DNA of 64,000 nt from CAVVAH01 sp963746175 (GCA_963746175.1 CAVVAH010000004.1:806001-870000); one strand, 5' to 3'. Numbered from the stretch's first letter, positions 43,218-52,192 are shown. The notes: generated by a model from the letters alone, not told the origin. Made by a program: numbers and translations.

Positions 43218-45091
43218 TTGGACTCGCCCTCAGGGGTCTCGTCGACGATCTCGGCGTCCACGACGTCGTCGTCGGCAGAGTCGCCCGAGGCGGCGCCCGC
43301 GTCGGCTCCGGGTGCGCCGGCGCCGGCGGCCTGCTGCTCGGCGTACATCGCGGCGCCGAGCTTCTGGCTGATGGTCGCCACCTTGTCGGTCGCGTCCTTG
43401 ATGGCCTGGATCGAGCCCTCGTCGGTGCCCTCGAGCGCCTTCTTCAGCTCGGCCACGGCCTCCTCGACCTCGGCCTTGGTCGCCGCAGCGTCGCCCTCGG
43501 CGAACTTGTCGGCGTTGTCGGCCAGGAACTTCTCGGTCTGGTAGACGAGCTGGTCGCCGGTGTTGCGGACCTCGGCCTCCTCGCGGCGGCGCTTGTCCTC
43601 CTCGGCGTGTGCCTCGGCGTCCTTCATCATCCGCTCGATGTCGTCCTTGGGCAGTGCCGAGCCGCCGGTGATCGTCATCGACTGCTCCTTGCCGGTGCCG
43701 AGGTCCTTGGCGTTGACGTGCACGATGCCGTTGGCGTCGATGTCGAAGCCGACCTCGATCTGCGGCACGCCGCGCGGTGCCGGCGGCAGGCCGGTGAGCT
43801 CGAACATCCCGAGCTTCTTGTTGTACGACGCCATCTCCCGCTCGCCCTGGTAGACCTGGATCTGCACCGAGGGCTGGTTGTCGTCGGCCGTGGTGAAGAT
43901 CTCCGAGCGCTTGGTCGGGATCGTGGTGTTGCGCTCGATGAGCCTGGTCATCACGCCGCCCTTGGTCTCGATGCCGAGGGACAGCGGGGTGACGTCGAGC
44001 AGCAGGACGTCCTTGACCTCGCCCTTGAGGACACCCGCCTGCAGGCTGGCGCCGATGGCGACGACCTCGTCCGGGTTGACGCCCTTGTTGGGCTCCTTGC
44101 CGCCGGTCAGCTCCTTGACGAGCTCGACGACGGCGGGCATCCGGGTCGAGCCGCCGACGAGGACGACGTGGTCGATCGCGGAGACGGCCATGCCGCCGTC
44201 ACGCAGCACCGACTGGAACGGCTCGCGGGTGCGGTCGAGCAGGTCGGCCGTCAGCTGCTGGAACTGCGACCGGGTGAGCTTCTCGTCGAGGTGCAGCGGG
44301 CCGGCGTCGGAGGCCGTGATGTACGGCAGGTTGATCGTCGTCTCCTGCGAGGAGGACAGCTCGATCTTCGCCTTCTCGGCCGCCTCGCGCAGTCGCTGCA
44401 GCGCCATCTTGTCCTTGGACAGGTCGACGCCGTGGCCGTTCTGGAACGCCTTCACCAGGTGGTCGACGACCCGCTGGTCCCAGTCGTCGCCGCCGAGGTG
44501 GTTGTCGCCGGAGGTCGCCTTGACCTCGACGACGCCCTCACCGATCTCGAGCAGTGACACGTCGAACGTGCCGCCGCCGAGGTCGAAGACGAGGATGGTC
44601 TGGTCCTTCTCGCCCTTGTCGAGGCCGTAGGCCAGGGCGGCCGCGGTCGGCTCGTTGACGATGCGCAGGACGTTGAGGCCCGCGATCTCGCCGGCCTCCT
44701 TGGTGGCCTGGCGCTGGGCGTCCTCGAAGTACGCCGGGACGGTGATCACGGCGTCGGTGATGGTCTCGCCGAGGTAGGACTCGGCGTCGCGCTTGAGCTT
44801 CATCAGCACCCGCGCGGAGATCTCCTGGGCGGTGTACTTCTTGCCGTCGATGTCGACGGACCAGCTCTCGCCCATGTGCCGCTTCACGGACCGGATGGTC
44901 CGGTCGACGTTGGTGACGGCCTGGCGCTTGGCGACCTCGCCGACCAGCACCTCGCCGTTCTTGGCGAACGCGACGACGGACGGGGTGGTCCGGGAGCCCT
45001 CGGCGTTCGCGATGACGGTGGGCTCGCCACCCTCCAGGACGGAGACGACGGAGTTGGTCGTCCCCAGGTCGATGCCGACCGCACGTGCCAT
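43214..45091 (-). CDS. dnaK: molecular chaperone DnaK
   Basis: A 625-residue Hsp70. It starts MARAVGIDLGTTNSVV, contains the ATPase motifs FDLGGGTFDVSLLE and VVLVGGSTRMPAVVELV, the linker VLLLDVTPLSLGIET and a C-terminal substrate-binding domain with a tail ending VDAEIVDETPEGESK. The ATG at 45091 is used because GAAGGA lies 8-12 nt upstream, although the frame is open for 30 more codons. It heads the heat-shock operon and is preceded by two HAIR sites. Confidence 0.98.
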   Translation of the reverse strand: MARAVGIDLGTTNSVVSVLEGGEPTVIANAEGSRTTPSVVAFAKNGEVLVGEVAKRQAVTNVDRTIRSVKRHMGESWSVDIDGKKYTAQEISARVLMKLKRDAESYLGETITDAVITVPAYFEDAQRQATKEAGEIAGLNVLRIVNEPTAAALAYGLDKGEKDQTILVFDLGGGTFDVSLLEIGEGVVEVKATSGDNHLGGDDWDQRVVDHLVKAFQNGHGVDLSKDKMALQRLREAAEKAKIELSSSQETTINLPYITASDAGPLHLDEKLTRSQFQQLTADLLDRTREPFQSVLRDGGMAVSAIDHVVLVGGSTRMPAVVELVKELTGGKEPNKGVNPDEVVAIGASLQAGVLKGEVKDVLLLDVTPLSLGIETKGGVMTRLIERNTTIPTKRSEIFTTADDNQPSVQIQVYQGEREMASYNKKLGMFELTGLPPAPRGVPQIEVGFDIDANGIVHVNAKDLGTGKEQSMTITGGSALPKDDIERMMKDAEAHAEEDKRRREEAEVRNTGDQLVYQTEKFLADNADKFAEGDAAATKAEVEEAVAELKKALEGTDEGSIQAIKDATDKVATISQKLGAAMYAEQQAAGAGAPGADAGAASGDSADDDVVDAEIVDETPEGESK

Positions 45092-45136
45092 GGTCTTGTG
45101 TTCCTTCGCTGTGGGGCTACGGGGGAAAGGGTCAGC

Positions 45137-45157
45137 CTTGAGCCGACCCGACTCATA
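45137..45157 (-). promoter_or_regulatory. HAIR-like HspR operator, proximal
   Basis: CTTGAGC-N7-ACTCATA at 45137-45157, 46 bp from the dnaK ATG. The first arm keeps 6 of 7 bases of the HAIR consensus CTTGAGT, the second keeps ACTCA of ACTCAAG. Degenerate but correctly spaced. Confidence 0.55.
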
Positions 45158-45189
45158 TCTTCCCTGACATGATCCGAACATGCAAGAAA

Positions 45190-45210
45190 GTTGAGTGTGA
45201 TCTGCTCAAC
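45190..45210 (-). promoter_or_regulatory. HAIR-like HspR operator, distal
   Basis: GTTGAGT-GTGATCT-GCTCAAC at 45190-45210: 6-bp TTGAGT/CTCAA arms with the 7-nt HAIR spacing. It is 53 bp from the proximal site, about five helical turns, so HspR could occupy both on one face. The operon encodes HspR itself, giving autoregulation. Confidence 0.75.
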
Positions 45211-45285
45211 TCTCCCGCCCAGCGAGCGAGCTCCCGCCTCGGGACCCCCCAACCCGCCCGCGCCTGAGGCGTACGTCTCGCCTCC

Positions 45286-45498
45286 GTCAGAGCAGCCAGG
45301 ACCAGGCGACCCTCGCCTGCCCACCTCCCGCCGTCGGCCACCTGGCCCCGCCGATTTCCATGATCCACAGGGGATCTGTTGGACATGTTCCAGCGGATCT
45401 GCTGTGGATCATGAAACGGCGGGGGTGCGTGGGCGACGGCGGGGACGGGTGACCAGAGCTCCCCCGTCCTGGCGCTCTGACCCGGCCCGGACGGCGGG
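45286..45498. repeat. inverted-repeat island sharing outer arms with the 37.9-kb island
   Basis: Outer arms GTCAGAGCAGCCAGGAC (45286-45302) and GTCCTGGCGCTCTGAC (45466-45481), followed by GGACGGCGGG, match the flanks of the 37.9-kb island. The core differs: CATGATCCACAG (45359-45370) pairs with CTGTGGATCATG (45402-45413), with inner arms matching less well around a CATG loop. It sits in the 484-bp gap between dnaK and the M4 protease. Confidence 0.75.
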
Positions 45499-45501
45499 TC
45501 C

Positions 45502-45553
45502 GTGATCCACAGCGGATCTGCTGGAAGTTCTCCAACGGATCCGCTGTGGATCA
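45502..45553. terminator. 24-bp palindrome after the M4 protease gene, related to the 45.38-kb core
   Basis: GTGATCCACAGCGGATCTGC... at 45502-45525 pairs with 45530-45553 with two mismatches and a 5-nt loop. Its arm sequence (GATCCACAG-CGGATC) is the same as that of the core palindrome at 45359-45413. It is 23 bp from the protease stop and could terminate that gene. Confidence 0.65.
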
Positions 45554-45575
45554 CCGGAACCCACGGGGTGAGCTG

Positions 45576-48065
45576 TCAGCGGGGGTCGAGGTGGAGGACC
45601 GTGCTGAGGCCGACGTCGAGGCCGGCGCGGGGGCGGCCGGCGACGCGGACCCGGAGATCGGTGGGCCGCGGACCCGGCAGCCGCCAGGACATCGTCCAGC
45701 GGCCGTCGCGCAGGGCGGCGTGGGCGACCGTGGTCCAGCCCCCGTCGGCGGTGTGCCGCTGGAGCTGGACGGTCCCGTCGCGGGCCGGTCGCACGGTCCC
45801 GGTGAGCGCGAGCGCCTGGCCGGCGCGCGGCGAGCCGGCGGCCGTGGCGGTCACCCGCTGCCGTACGGCGAGGTCGTGCCGCGGCCCGCGGATGCCGACC
45901 TCGGTCGTGGTGCCCTGGTAGAGCACGAACCACCGCGCGCTGCGCCGCGCGTCCCAGACGAAGGTGAAGCTGCCGTCGGCGCTGGTCGTGGCCGAGCCCG
46001 CCACGTCGTAGCCCGAGGTGCCCGCGTCGCGGCGGGCGAGGAAGACGCGGCGCCTGGCCAGCCCGGTGCCGACCGGGTTGACCAGCCGTCCCGAGACGAC
46101 CACCCGGCTGGACCACGGGACCGACGACGGGGCGTGCAGCGTCACGGCGCTGCCCGTCAGGCGACGGATCACCGACGGCGAGGTCCCGTCGGGGCTGACG
46201 GCGAACACCCGGAAGGTGTAGTCGACGCCCTGCGACAGCCCGGTGACGACCCACCCGTCGGAGGACGGGTCGACCGTGGCGAGGTCGTCGTTGCCGGCGC
46301 GCGGCGGCGAGATCGCGATGGCGTACGACGTGAGCGGGGCCGAGCCGACGCCGGCCGGAGGCCCCCACGACAGCAGCGCCTCGCTGGGCCCGCCGCGGGC
46401 CACGACCCGGCGCGGCTCGCTCGGCCCGAGGCCCCGGTCGAGCCCGGTGGCGTCGACGGCCTGCGAGACGGTCGCGCACTCGGCCGGGCTGAACGCCAGG
46501 TTGCTGCAGGACTGCGTCAGCGCGAGCGAGAGGTCCTGGAAGTCGGAGCCCGGCGTGAGCATCTGCAGGGTGGCCCAGTAGAGCATCGCGGCGCGGGCCG
46601 CGCCGATGCCGGCGAACGCGTGCCCGGCGAACGCGCCGCCCGGCTCGCCCGCGGTGCCGTCGGTGATGAGGTACGCCGTCTTGTTGGGCACGCCGCTGTT
46701 GGTGTGCACGGCCCCGTTGTCGTCGTAGTCCAGCGCGAGGTCGTACAGGGTGCTGGTGGTGGTGTCCGGCTGGTCGTAGCGCGGCGGGTCGGCCATGTCG
46801 CGGGTGACCCCGCCGTGGTCGGTCGGCAGGTCCTCACCGAGCCGCCACCGCACCTCGGGGCTGTCGTTGCCGACGCCGTCGCCCTGGTCGGTGAGCTCGC
46901 CGAGCACGTCGGACATCGACTCGTTGATGGCACCGGACTGGTACCAGTAGACGAGGCCGGCGGTGGCCTGCGTGACGCCGTGGGTCAGCTCGTGCGCGAC
47001 GACGTCGTCGGCCGCGGTGTACCCCGCGCCGTAGACCATCTGGTCGCCGCTCCAGAACGCGTTGTCCAGCGGGCACTCGCCGGGCGGGCAGTAGTTCGTC
47101 GTGGAGCGCAGCTTGCGGCCGTCGCCCAGGTCGGAGCCGATCAGTGCGGTGAGGTCGACGCCGAGGGTGCCGGCGTACCAGGCGGCCGTCGTGCCGGTGA
47201 GGTCGTACGCCTGGTCGGCGTCGGCGACGCCGACGGCGGGGCCGCCCTCGACGCGGTCGTACGCCCCGGGCTTGCACCGGTAGGTCCGGGTCCGCAGGTC
47301 GTCGCAGACCACCCGGTCGAGGGACGCGACCTCGGGCAGCCGCAGGGCGACCCGTCCGGTCCGGGCGTCGACGAGCACGAGGTCCGCGACGTCGTGGCGC
47401 GTCGCCGACCGGACCGGCACCCGCCACACCGGCCGCAGGCCGGGCGTCGCGCGCGGGTCGACCAGCGCGCGGTCGAGCAGCCACCGGGTCGGCCGTTCGG
47501 TGCCCAACGACCCGGCGTCGAGGTGGTGCCGGGCCGCGGTCGTCCGGCGGGCCGTGCGGGCCGCCAGCGACGCGGCGACGTCGTACGCCGTGAGGTGGGC
47601 GCCGGGCGCGGAGCGGGTGGACGCCGTCTCGCCGGACACCGAGAGCAGGCCGCCGCGGGCGTCGAGCACCGCGACGAGCTGGCCGGCGAAGACCGGGAAC
47701 CCGGCGCGGGTCTGCTGGAAGCGCACCGTGTCACGGCCGGCGACCCGGCCGGTGCCGGCGAGCCGCAGGTCCCGGGCGGCGACGCCGAAGGTCGGGGCGA
47801 CCCGCGAGAGGTGGGCCCGGGCCGCGGTGACGGCGGACGCGCCGGCCGCGACCCCCGTGGCGCGACGGCCGCCGGCGGCGAGCAGCCGGACGCGGCCGGT
47901 GGCGTCCCGCAGCAGCCGGGGCGCCGTCCGGCCCGTCGTCGCCGTCACGGCCCGGTCGGCGACCGGCGCGCGGCTGGCGGACGCCACCTGCGGCACGGCC
48001 ACGACGGCGAGGAGGGCGGCGGCCGCCGAGGTCAGGGCAAGCGCACGCCTGGTGCGGTGCGGCAC
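45576..48065 (-). CDS. secreted M4 (thermolysin-family) metalloprotease with fibronectin-type and C-terminal domains
   Basis: An 829-residue exported enzyme. A signal peptide (RRALALTSAAAALLAVVAV) is followed by an FTP/PepSY-type propeptide, then the catalytic domain with VVAHELTHGVTQATAGLVYWYQSGAINESMSDVLGEL near residue 360, giving the HEXXH and the distal Glu ligand. VHTNSGVPNKTAYLI is the M4 region around the proton-transfer His. After it come a fibronectin type III-like domain (APLTSYAIAISPP...VDYTFRVFAVS) and two beta-rich C-terminal segments. The GTG at 48065 has AGGGG 9-13 nt upstream; the frame upstream of it is a shadow. Confidence 0.9.
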   Translation of the reverse strand: MPHRTRRALALTSAAAALLAVVAVPQVASASRAPVADRAVTATTGRTAPRLLRDATGRVRLLAAGGRRATGVAAGASAVTAARAHLSRVAPTFGVAARDLRLAGTGRVAGRDTVRFQQTRAGFPVFAGQLVAVLDARGGLLSVSGETASTRSAPGAHLTAYDVAASLAARTARRTTAARHHLDAGSLGTERPTRWLLDRALVDPRATPGLRPVWRVPVRSATRHDVADLVLVDARTGRVALRLPEVASLDRVVCDDLRTRTYRCKPGAYDRVEGGPAVGVADADQAYDLTGTTAAWYAGTLGVDLTALIGSDLGDGRKLRSTTNYCPPGECPLDNAFWSGDQMVYGAGYTAADDVVAHELTHGVTQATAGLVYWYQSGAINESMSDVLGELTDQGDGVGNDSPEVRWRLGEDLPTDHGGVTRDMADPPRYDQPDTTTSTLYDLALDYDDNGAVHTNSGVPNKTAYLITDGTAGEPGGAFAGHAFAGIGAARAAMLYWATLQMLTPGSDFQDLSLALTQSCSNLAFSPAECATVSQAVDATGLDRGLGPSEPRRVVARGGPSEALLSWGPPAGVGSAPLTSYAIAISPPRAGNDDLATVDPSSDGWVVTGLSQGVDYTFRVFAVSPDGTSPSVIRRLTGSAVTLHAPSSVPWSSRVVVSGRLVNPVGTGLARRRVFLARRDAGTSGYDVAGSATTSADGSFTFVWDARRSARWFVLYQGTTTEVGIRGPRHDLAVRQRVTATAAGSPRAGQALALTGTVRPARDGTVQLQRHTADGGWTTVAHAALRDGRWTMSWRLPGPRPTDLRVRVAGRPRAGLDVGLSTVLHLDPR

Positions 48066-48234
48066 TCGGTGGCCCCTTCGATGGTGCCGGCAGGCAGGTG
48101 GACGAACCGGTACGGAAACGTCACCGGCAGCGTACGGGCAGCGACCCGGCCCGCGGGGCCGGACGCGCACGTCGAAAAGTCTCGGCGGCCACGGATCTCG
48201 GGTTGAGCGGGCCGACCCCGGGCAGGGGTCCGGG

Positions 48235-48522
48235 GTGGCAGCGAACCCCTCGATCGGCTGGCGCCTCCTCGGCGGCCTCTCCGCAGTCCTCGCCGGCGTC
48301 GCGGCGCGCAAGGTGCTCACCAAGGGCTGGTCCGCGACGACCGGGAACTCCCCGCCGGCGAACCCGGCCGCGCCGGGCACCCGGTGGCGGGAGGCGATCC
48401 CGTTCGCGATCGCCAGCGGCGCCGCGATGGGCCTGGCCCGGATGCTCGCGACCCGCAAGGCCGCCGGCTACTACCGGAAGTCCACCGGTCACCTCCCGCC
48501 CGGCATGGAAGAGGTCACCTGA
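48235..48522 (+). CDS. DUF4235 family membrane protein
   Basis: A 95-residue protein with two membrane helices: IGWRLLGGLSAVLAGVAARKVLTKGW and WREAIPFAIASGAAMGLARMLATRKAAGYYRKSTGH. This is the DUF4235 layout, a small actinobacterial membrane family of unknown role. The GTG is preceded by AGGGG at 7-11 nt. Length and sequence agree well with the family, so the short size is not a concern. Confidence 0.75.
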   Translation: MAANPSIGWRLLGGLSAVLAGVAARKVLTKGWSATTGNSPPANPAAPGTRWREAIPFAIASGAAMGLARMLATRKAAGYYRKSTGHLPPGMEEVT

Positions 48523-48605
48523 GCGCGGACTCCGTCCTGTACGGCACGAGGACGGGTCCGGCCGACGACCGCGCGGAGCCCGGGGCCGCCTCGTAGGCTG
48601 GGCCC

Positions 48606-48749
48606 GTGCTCCCCGCCCTCCGCGACTCGCGCGGCAAGCCGGCCGCCCCGCTGCGGCTGCTCGCCGCGCTCGTCGTGCTCGGCATGCTGGCGATCGCCGC
48701 ACCGGCCGTCGTGCCGCTGCTGCGCTGGGTGTCGGGGACGTTCTTCTAG
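48606..48749 (+). CDS. small membrane protein, 47 residues
   Basis: An ORF below usual annotation length: MLPALRDSRGKPAAPLRLLA, then one hydrophobic helix (LVVLGMLAIAAPAVVPLLRWV). A TAGGCT box ends 6 nt before the GTG, the same leaderless spacing seen at many other genes here. Codon third positions are G/C-rich as in the neighbours. Function unknown. Confidence 0.5.
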   Translation: MLPALRDSRGKPAAPLRLLAALVVLGMLAIAAPAVVPLLRWVSGTFF

Positions 48750-48792
48750 CCGTCGTACCGACGTGCTCCGGGGTCGCCGCCAGTCCCGAAGT

Positions 48793-48804
48793 TACCGGTC
48801 GGTA
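48793..48804. promoter_or_regulatory. TACCG-GT-CGGTA palindrome before the EtfD-like gene
   Basis: A 12-bp inverted repeat, 47 bp upstream of the GTG at 48851, inside GTTACCGGTCGGTAGC. TetR-type regulators of fatty-acid catabolism in actinobacteria bind similar sites, and the gene's likely job is electron transfer from acyl-CoA oxidation, so it is a plausible operator. Inference only. Confidence 0.4.
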
Positions 48805-48850
48805 GCATGGCGCCGCCCTACGCTGACGCTCCTCACCAGCAGGAGGTTCC

Positions 48851-51112
48851 GTGCGCCTCGCCCTCGGGCTGCTCATGACCGTGGCCGCCCTCGCGGTCGC
48901 CGGCCGACGCGTCCACTACCTGTCCCGGCTGATCCGCTCCGGGCAGCCGGCTCCAGGTCGACTCGACGACATCGGCACCCGCGTCAAGAGCCAGCTGCGC
49001 GAGGTCTTCGGCCAGCGCAAGCTGCTGCAGTGGAGCGTGCCGGGCGTGGCGCACTTCTTCACCTTCTGGGCGTTCGTCGTGCTGGCTGCCACGATCCTCG
49101 AGGCGTACGGCGCGCTGTTCGACCGGGACTTCGCCATCCCGGTCATCGGCCGTTGGGCCCTGCTCGGCTTCCTCGAGGACTTCTTCGCGGTCGCCGTCCT
49201 GCTGTCGCTGGCGGCGTTCACCGTGATCCGGTTCCGGCAGGCGCCGGCGCGGCGTGAGCGCCGGTCGCGGTTCTACGGCTCCCACACCGGCGCCGCCTGG
49301 CTCGTGCTCTTCATGATCTTCAACGTCATCTGGACGCTGCTGCTCTACCGCGGCGCGCAGATCAACACGGGGGTCTTCCCGTTCCAGGAGGACGGCTGGT
49401 GGGCGTTCGCGTCGCAGACCGTGGCGAAGGTGCTGCACCCGCTCGGTGACGACGCGAACGAGGTCCTGGAGACCGTTGGGATCCTGCTGCAGATCGGGGT
49501 CGTCCTCGGCTTCCTGGTGCTGGTCGTCTACTCCAAGCACCTGCACATCTTCCTCGCGCCGCTGAACGTGCTCACCAAGCGCGAGCCCAAGGCGCTGGGC
49601 CCGCTGCTGCCGATCATGGTCGACGGCAAGCCCATCGATTTCGAGAACCTCGACGAGCTGGACGAGGAGACCGTGTTCGGCCGGGGGAAGATCGAGGACT
49701 TCACCTGGAAGGGCATGCTCGACATGGCGACCTGCACCGAGTGCGGTCGCTGCCAGGACCAGTGCCCGGCGTGGAACACCGGCAAGCCGCTGTCGCCGAA
49801 GCTCGTGATCATGGACCTGCGGGACCACCTGTTCGCCAAGGGCCCGGCTCTGCTGGGCGCCGGCGGTACGGCGGTCACCGGCGTGGACGAGGCCGGTGAC
49901 GAGTCCTCCCGAGCCGCCCAGTCCGACGGTCACGAGGGCGGCGGGCAGCACGGCGTACCCGAGTCCGGCTTCGGCCGGGTGCCCGGCGTCGGCCAGCCTC
50001 AGGTCGACCGACCGCTCGTGGGCACCCTCGAGCAGGGCGGCGTCATCGACCCGGACGTGCTGTGGTCGTGCACGACCTGCGGCGCGTGCGTCGAGCAGTG
50101 CCCGGTCGACATCGAGCACGTCGACCACATCGTCGACATGCGCAGGTTCCAGGTGCTGGTCGAGTCGTCGTTCCCGAGCGAGGCCGGGACGATGCTCAAG
50201 AACCTGGAGAACAAGGGCAATCCGTGGGGGATGTCGGCCAAGGCCCGCCTGGACTGGACGCAGGGGCTGCCCTTCGAGGTGCCGGTCTTCGGCCAGGACG
50301 TCGACGACCTCGCCGAGGTCGACTACCTCTACTGGGTGGGCTGCGCGGGCGCCCTCGAGGACCGCGCGAAGAAGACGACGCGCGCCTTCGCCGAGCTGCT
50401 GCACATCGCCGGCGTGAAGTTCGCGGTGCTCGGCGACAACGAGTCCTGCTCAGGTGATCCCGCGCGACGGCTGGGCAACGAGTTCGTCTTCCAGATGCTC
50501 GCCCAGCAGAACGTCGAGGTGCTCAACGAGGCCGGTGCCGACAAGACCGTGATCGTCGCGACCTGCCCGCACTGCTTCAACTCCCTGGCCCGGGAGTACC
50601 CGCAGGTCGGCGGCAGCTACGAGGTCGTGCACCACACCCAGCTGCTCGACCGGCTCGTGCAGGAGGGGCGGCTCACACCGGTCACACCGATCGACCAGCT
50701 CGTGACGTACCACGACCCGTGCTACCTCGGCCGGCACAACAAGGTCTACACGCCGCCGCGCGAGATCCTCGCGCAGGTGCCGGGCCTGCGGACCGAGGAG
50801 ATGCACCGCTGCAAGGAGCGCGGCTTCTGCTGCGGCGCGGGCGGCGCCCGGATGTGGATGGAGGAGAAGATCGGCAAGCGGGTCAACGTCGAGCGCGTCG
50901 ACGAGGCGCTCGCCCTCGACCCGGACGTCGTCTCCACCGCCTGCCCGTTCTGCCTCGTCATGCTCGGCGACGCCGTCACCGCGAAGAAGCAGGACGGCAG
51001 CGCCCGCGAGGAGGTCGAGGTGCTCGACGTGAGCCAGCTGCTGCTGCGCTCGGTGCACCGCAACATCACCGTGGTGCCGGTCGCCGACGAGGGCACCACT
51101 GCGCCGACGTGA
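48851..51112 (+). CDS. etfD: EtfD-like membrane iron-sulfur reductase
   Basis: A 753-residue membrane protein. The first 230 residues hold several helices (AHFFTFWAFVVLAATIL, LLQIGVVLGFLVLVVY) of a NarI-like b-type cytochrome unit. Next come two 4Fe-4S motifs, CTECGRCQDQCP and CTTCGACVEQCP, separated by a low-complexity insert, then two CCG domains (ATCPHCFNSLARE, HDPCYLGRHN, GFCCGAGGARMWME, CPFCLVMLGD). This architecture is that of mycobacterial EtfD (Rv0338c as I recall it), which passes electrons from fatty-acid oxidation via ETF to menaquinone. GGAGG lies 7 nt before the GTG. Confidence 0.85.
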   Translation: MRLALGLLMTVAALAVAGRRVHYLSRLIRSGQPAPGRLDDIGTRVKSQLREVFGQRKLLQWSVPGVAHFFTFWAFVVLAATILEAYGALFDRDFAIPVIGRWALLGFLEDFFAVAVLLSLAAFTVIRFRQAPARRERRSRFYGSHTGAAWLVLFMIFNVIWTLLLYRGAQINTGVFPFQEDGWWAFASQTVAKVLHPLGDDANEVLETVGILLQIGVVLGFLVLVVYSKHLHIFLAPLNVLTKREPKALGPLLPIMVDGKPIDFENLDELDEETVFGRGKIEDFTWKGMLDMATCTECGRCQDQCPAWNTGKPLSPKLVIMDLRDHLFAKGPALLGAGGTAVTGVDEAGDESSRAAQSDGHEGGGQHGVPESGFGRVPGVGQPQVDRPLVGTLEQGGVIDPDVLWSCTTCGACVEQCPVDIEHVDHIVDMRRFQVLVESSFPSEAGTMLKNLENKGNPWGMSAKARLDWTQGLPFEVPVFGQDVDDLAEVDYLYWVGCAGALEDRAKKTTRAFAELLHIAGVKFAVLGDNESCSGDPARRLGNEFVFQMLAQQNVEVLNEAGADKTVIVATCPHCFNSLAREYPQVGGSYEVVHHTQLLDRLVQEGRLTPVTPIDQLVTYHDPCYLGRHNKVYTPPREILAQVPGLRTEEMHRCKERGFCCGAGGARMWMEEKIGKRVNVERVDEALALDPDVVSTACPFCLVMLGDAVTAKKQDGSAREEVEVLDVSQLLLRSVHRNITVVPVADEGTTAPT

Positions 51113-51114
51113 GT

Positions 51115-51131
51115 GCCCCCGCTGCAGGGGC
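51115..51131 (+). terminator. short hairpin after the EtfD-like gene
   Basis: GCCCC (51115-51119) and GGGGC (51127-51131) pair over a 7-nt loop, 3 bp after the stop codon. Weak but well placed. Confidence 0.4.
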
Positions 51132-51250
51132 GGAAAGCACGTCCAGCCGGGCCACTTCGCTCCGTCAGCTCGTTGGCGCACCTGCCGACGGCGGCTGACC
51201 GACTCACTCCTCCGAAGCGCCGTTGACCTGACATCTGCCTGTACCCGGGG

Positions 51251-51266
51251 GTGGTGCTGGCACCAC
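51251..51266. promoter_or_regulatory. palindrome GTGGTGC-TG-GCACCAC before the ABC exporter
   Basis: A perfect 7-bp inverted repeat with a 2-nt centre, about 92 bp upstream of the ATPase ATG, in the only regulatory space of the operon. It could bind a repressor; no regulator gene is adjacent. Confidence 0.4.
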
Positions 51267-51358
51267 GGCGACTCGCTGGGCAGCCCCCTCGGCGCGACGC
51301 CGCGGGACCGCGACGGTGGAGGTCGACGGCACGACCGCCACCAGCCAGGAGTCCCGCG

Positions 51359-52192
51359 ATGTCCAGCACGACCACCGGAACCACCACCCCGACCACCACC
51401 GAGGCGCCCGGCCAGCGACCGGCGCCGGCACCCACCGCCGCCGTCCGCGCGGTCGACCTGCGCAAGACCTACGGCGGGGGTGACAACGCCGTCCACGCGC
51501 TCGACGGCGTGTCGGTCGACTTCGTCGCGGGCCGCTTCACCGCGGTCATGGGCCCGTCCGGGTCCGGGAAGTCGACCCTCATGCACGTCACGGCGGGCCT
51601 CGACACCGCGACCAGCGGCCAGGTGCTCGTCGGTGACACCGACCTCACGACGCTGAAGGACAAGGCGCTCACCCGGCTCCGCCGGGACCGGATCGGCTTC
51701 GTCTTCCAGCAGTTCAACCTGGTGCCGACCCTGACCGCGGAGGAGAACATCACCCTCCCCCTCGCCCTCGCCGGCCGCACCGCGGACGCCGAGTGGCTGG
51801 CCCGCATCGTCGAGGTCGTCGGCCTTGCCCCGCGTCTGAAGCACCGGCCCGCCGAGCTCTCCGGTGGCCAGCAGCAGCGCGTCGCGGTGGCACGCGCCCT
51901 GGTGGCGCGGCCCGAGGTCGTCTTCGCCGACGAGCCCACCGGCAACCTCGACTCGCGCTCCGGAGCCGAGGTGCTGGCGTTCCTCCGCCGCTCGGTCGAC
52001 GACATGGGCCAGACGATCGTCATGGTCACCCACGACGCGGTCGCGGCGTCGTACGCCGACCGCGTCCTGTTCCTCGCGGACGGCAAGGTCGTCGGCGACC
52101 TGGTCGCGCCGACCTCGCAGCGGGTCCTCGACTTCCTGAAGAGCCTCGACACGACATCGACGGAGCCGGGCACGACGGGCGCGGACCGATGA
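51359..52192 (+). CDS. ABC transporter ATP-binding protein (MacB/LolD-type)
   Basis: A 277-residue ATPase with a disordered Thr/Pro-rich first 25 residues. Walker A GPSGSGKST, the Q-loop at VFQQFNLVP, the signature LSGGQQQRVAVARAL, Walker B VVFADEPTG and an H-loop in VTHD are all present and in order. It matches the group that pairs with FtsX-like permeases for export of lipids, peptides or antibiotics. GGAG lies 7 nt before the ATG. Its stop overlaps the permease start as ATGA. Confidence 0.93.
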   Translation: MSSTTTGTTTPTTTEAPGQRPAPAPTAAVRAVDLRKTYGGGDNAVHALDGVSVDFVAGRFTAVMGPSGSGKSTLMHVTAGLDTATSGQVLVGDTDLTTLKDKALTRLRRDRIGFVFQQFNLVPTLTAEENITLPLALAGRTADAEWLARIVEVVGLAPRLKHRPAELSGGQQQRVAVARALVARPEVVFADEPTGNLDSRSGAEVLAFLRRSVDDMGQTIVMVTHDAVAASYADRVLFLADGKVVGDLVAPTSQRVLDFLKSLDTTSTEPGTTGADR

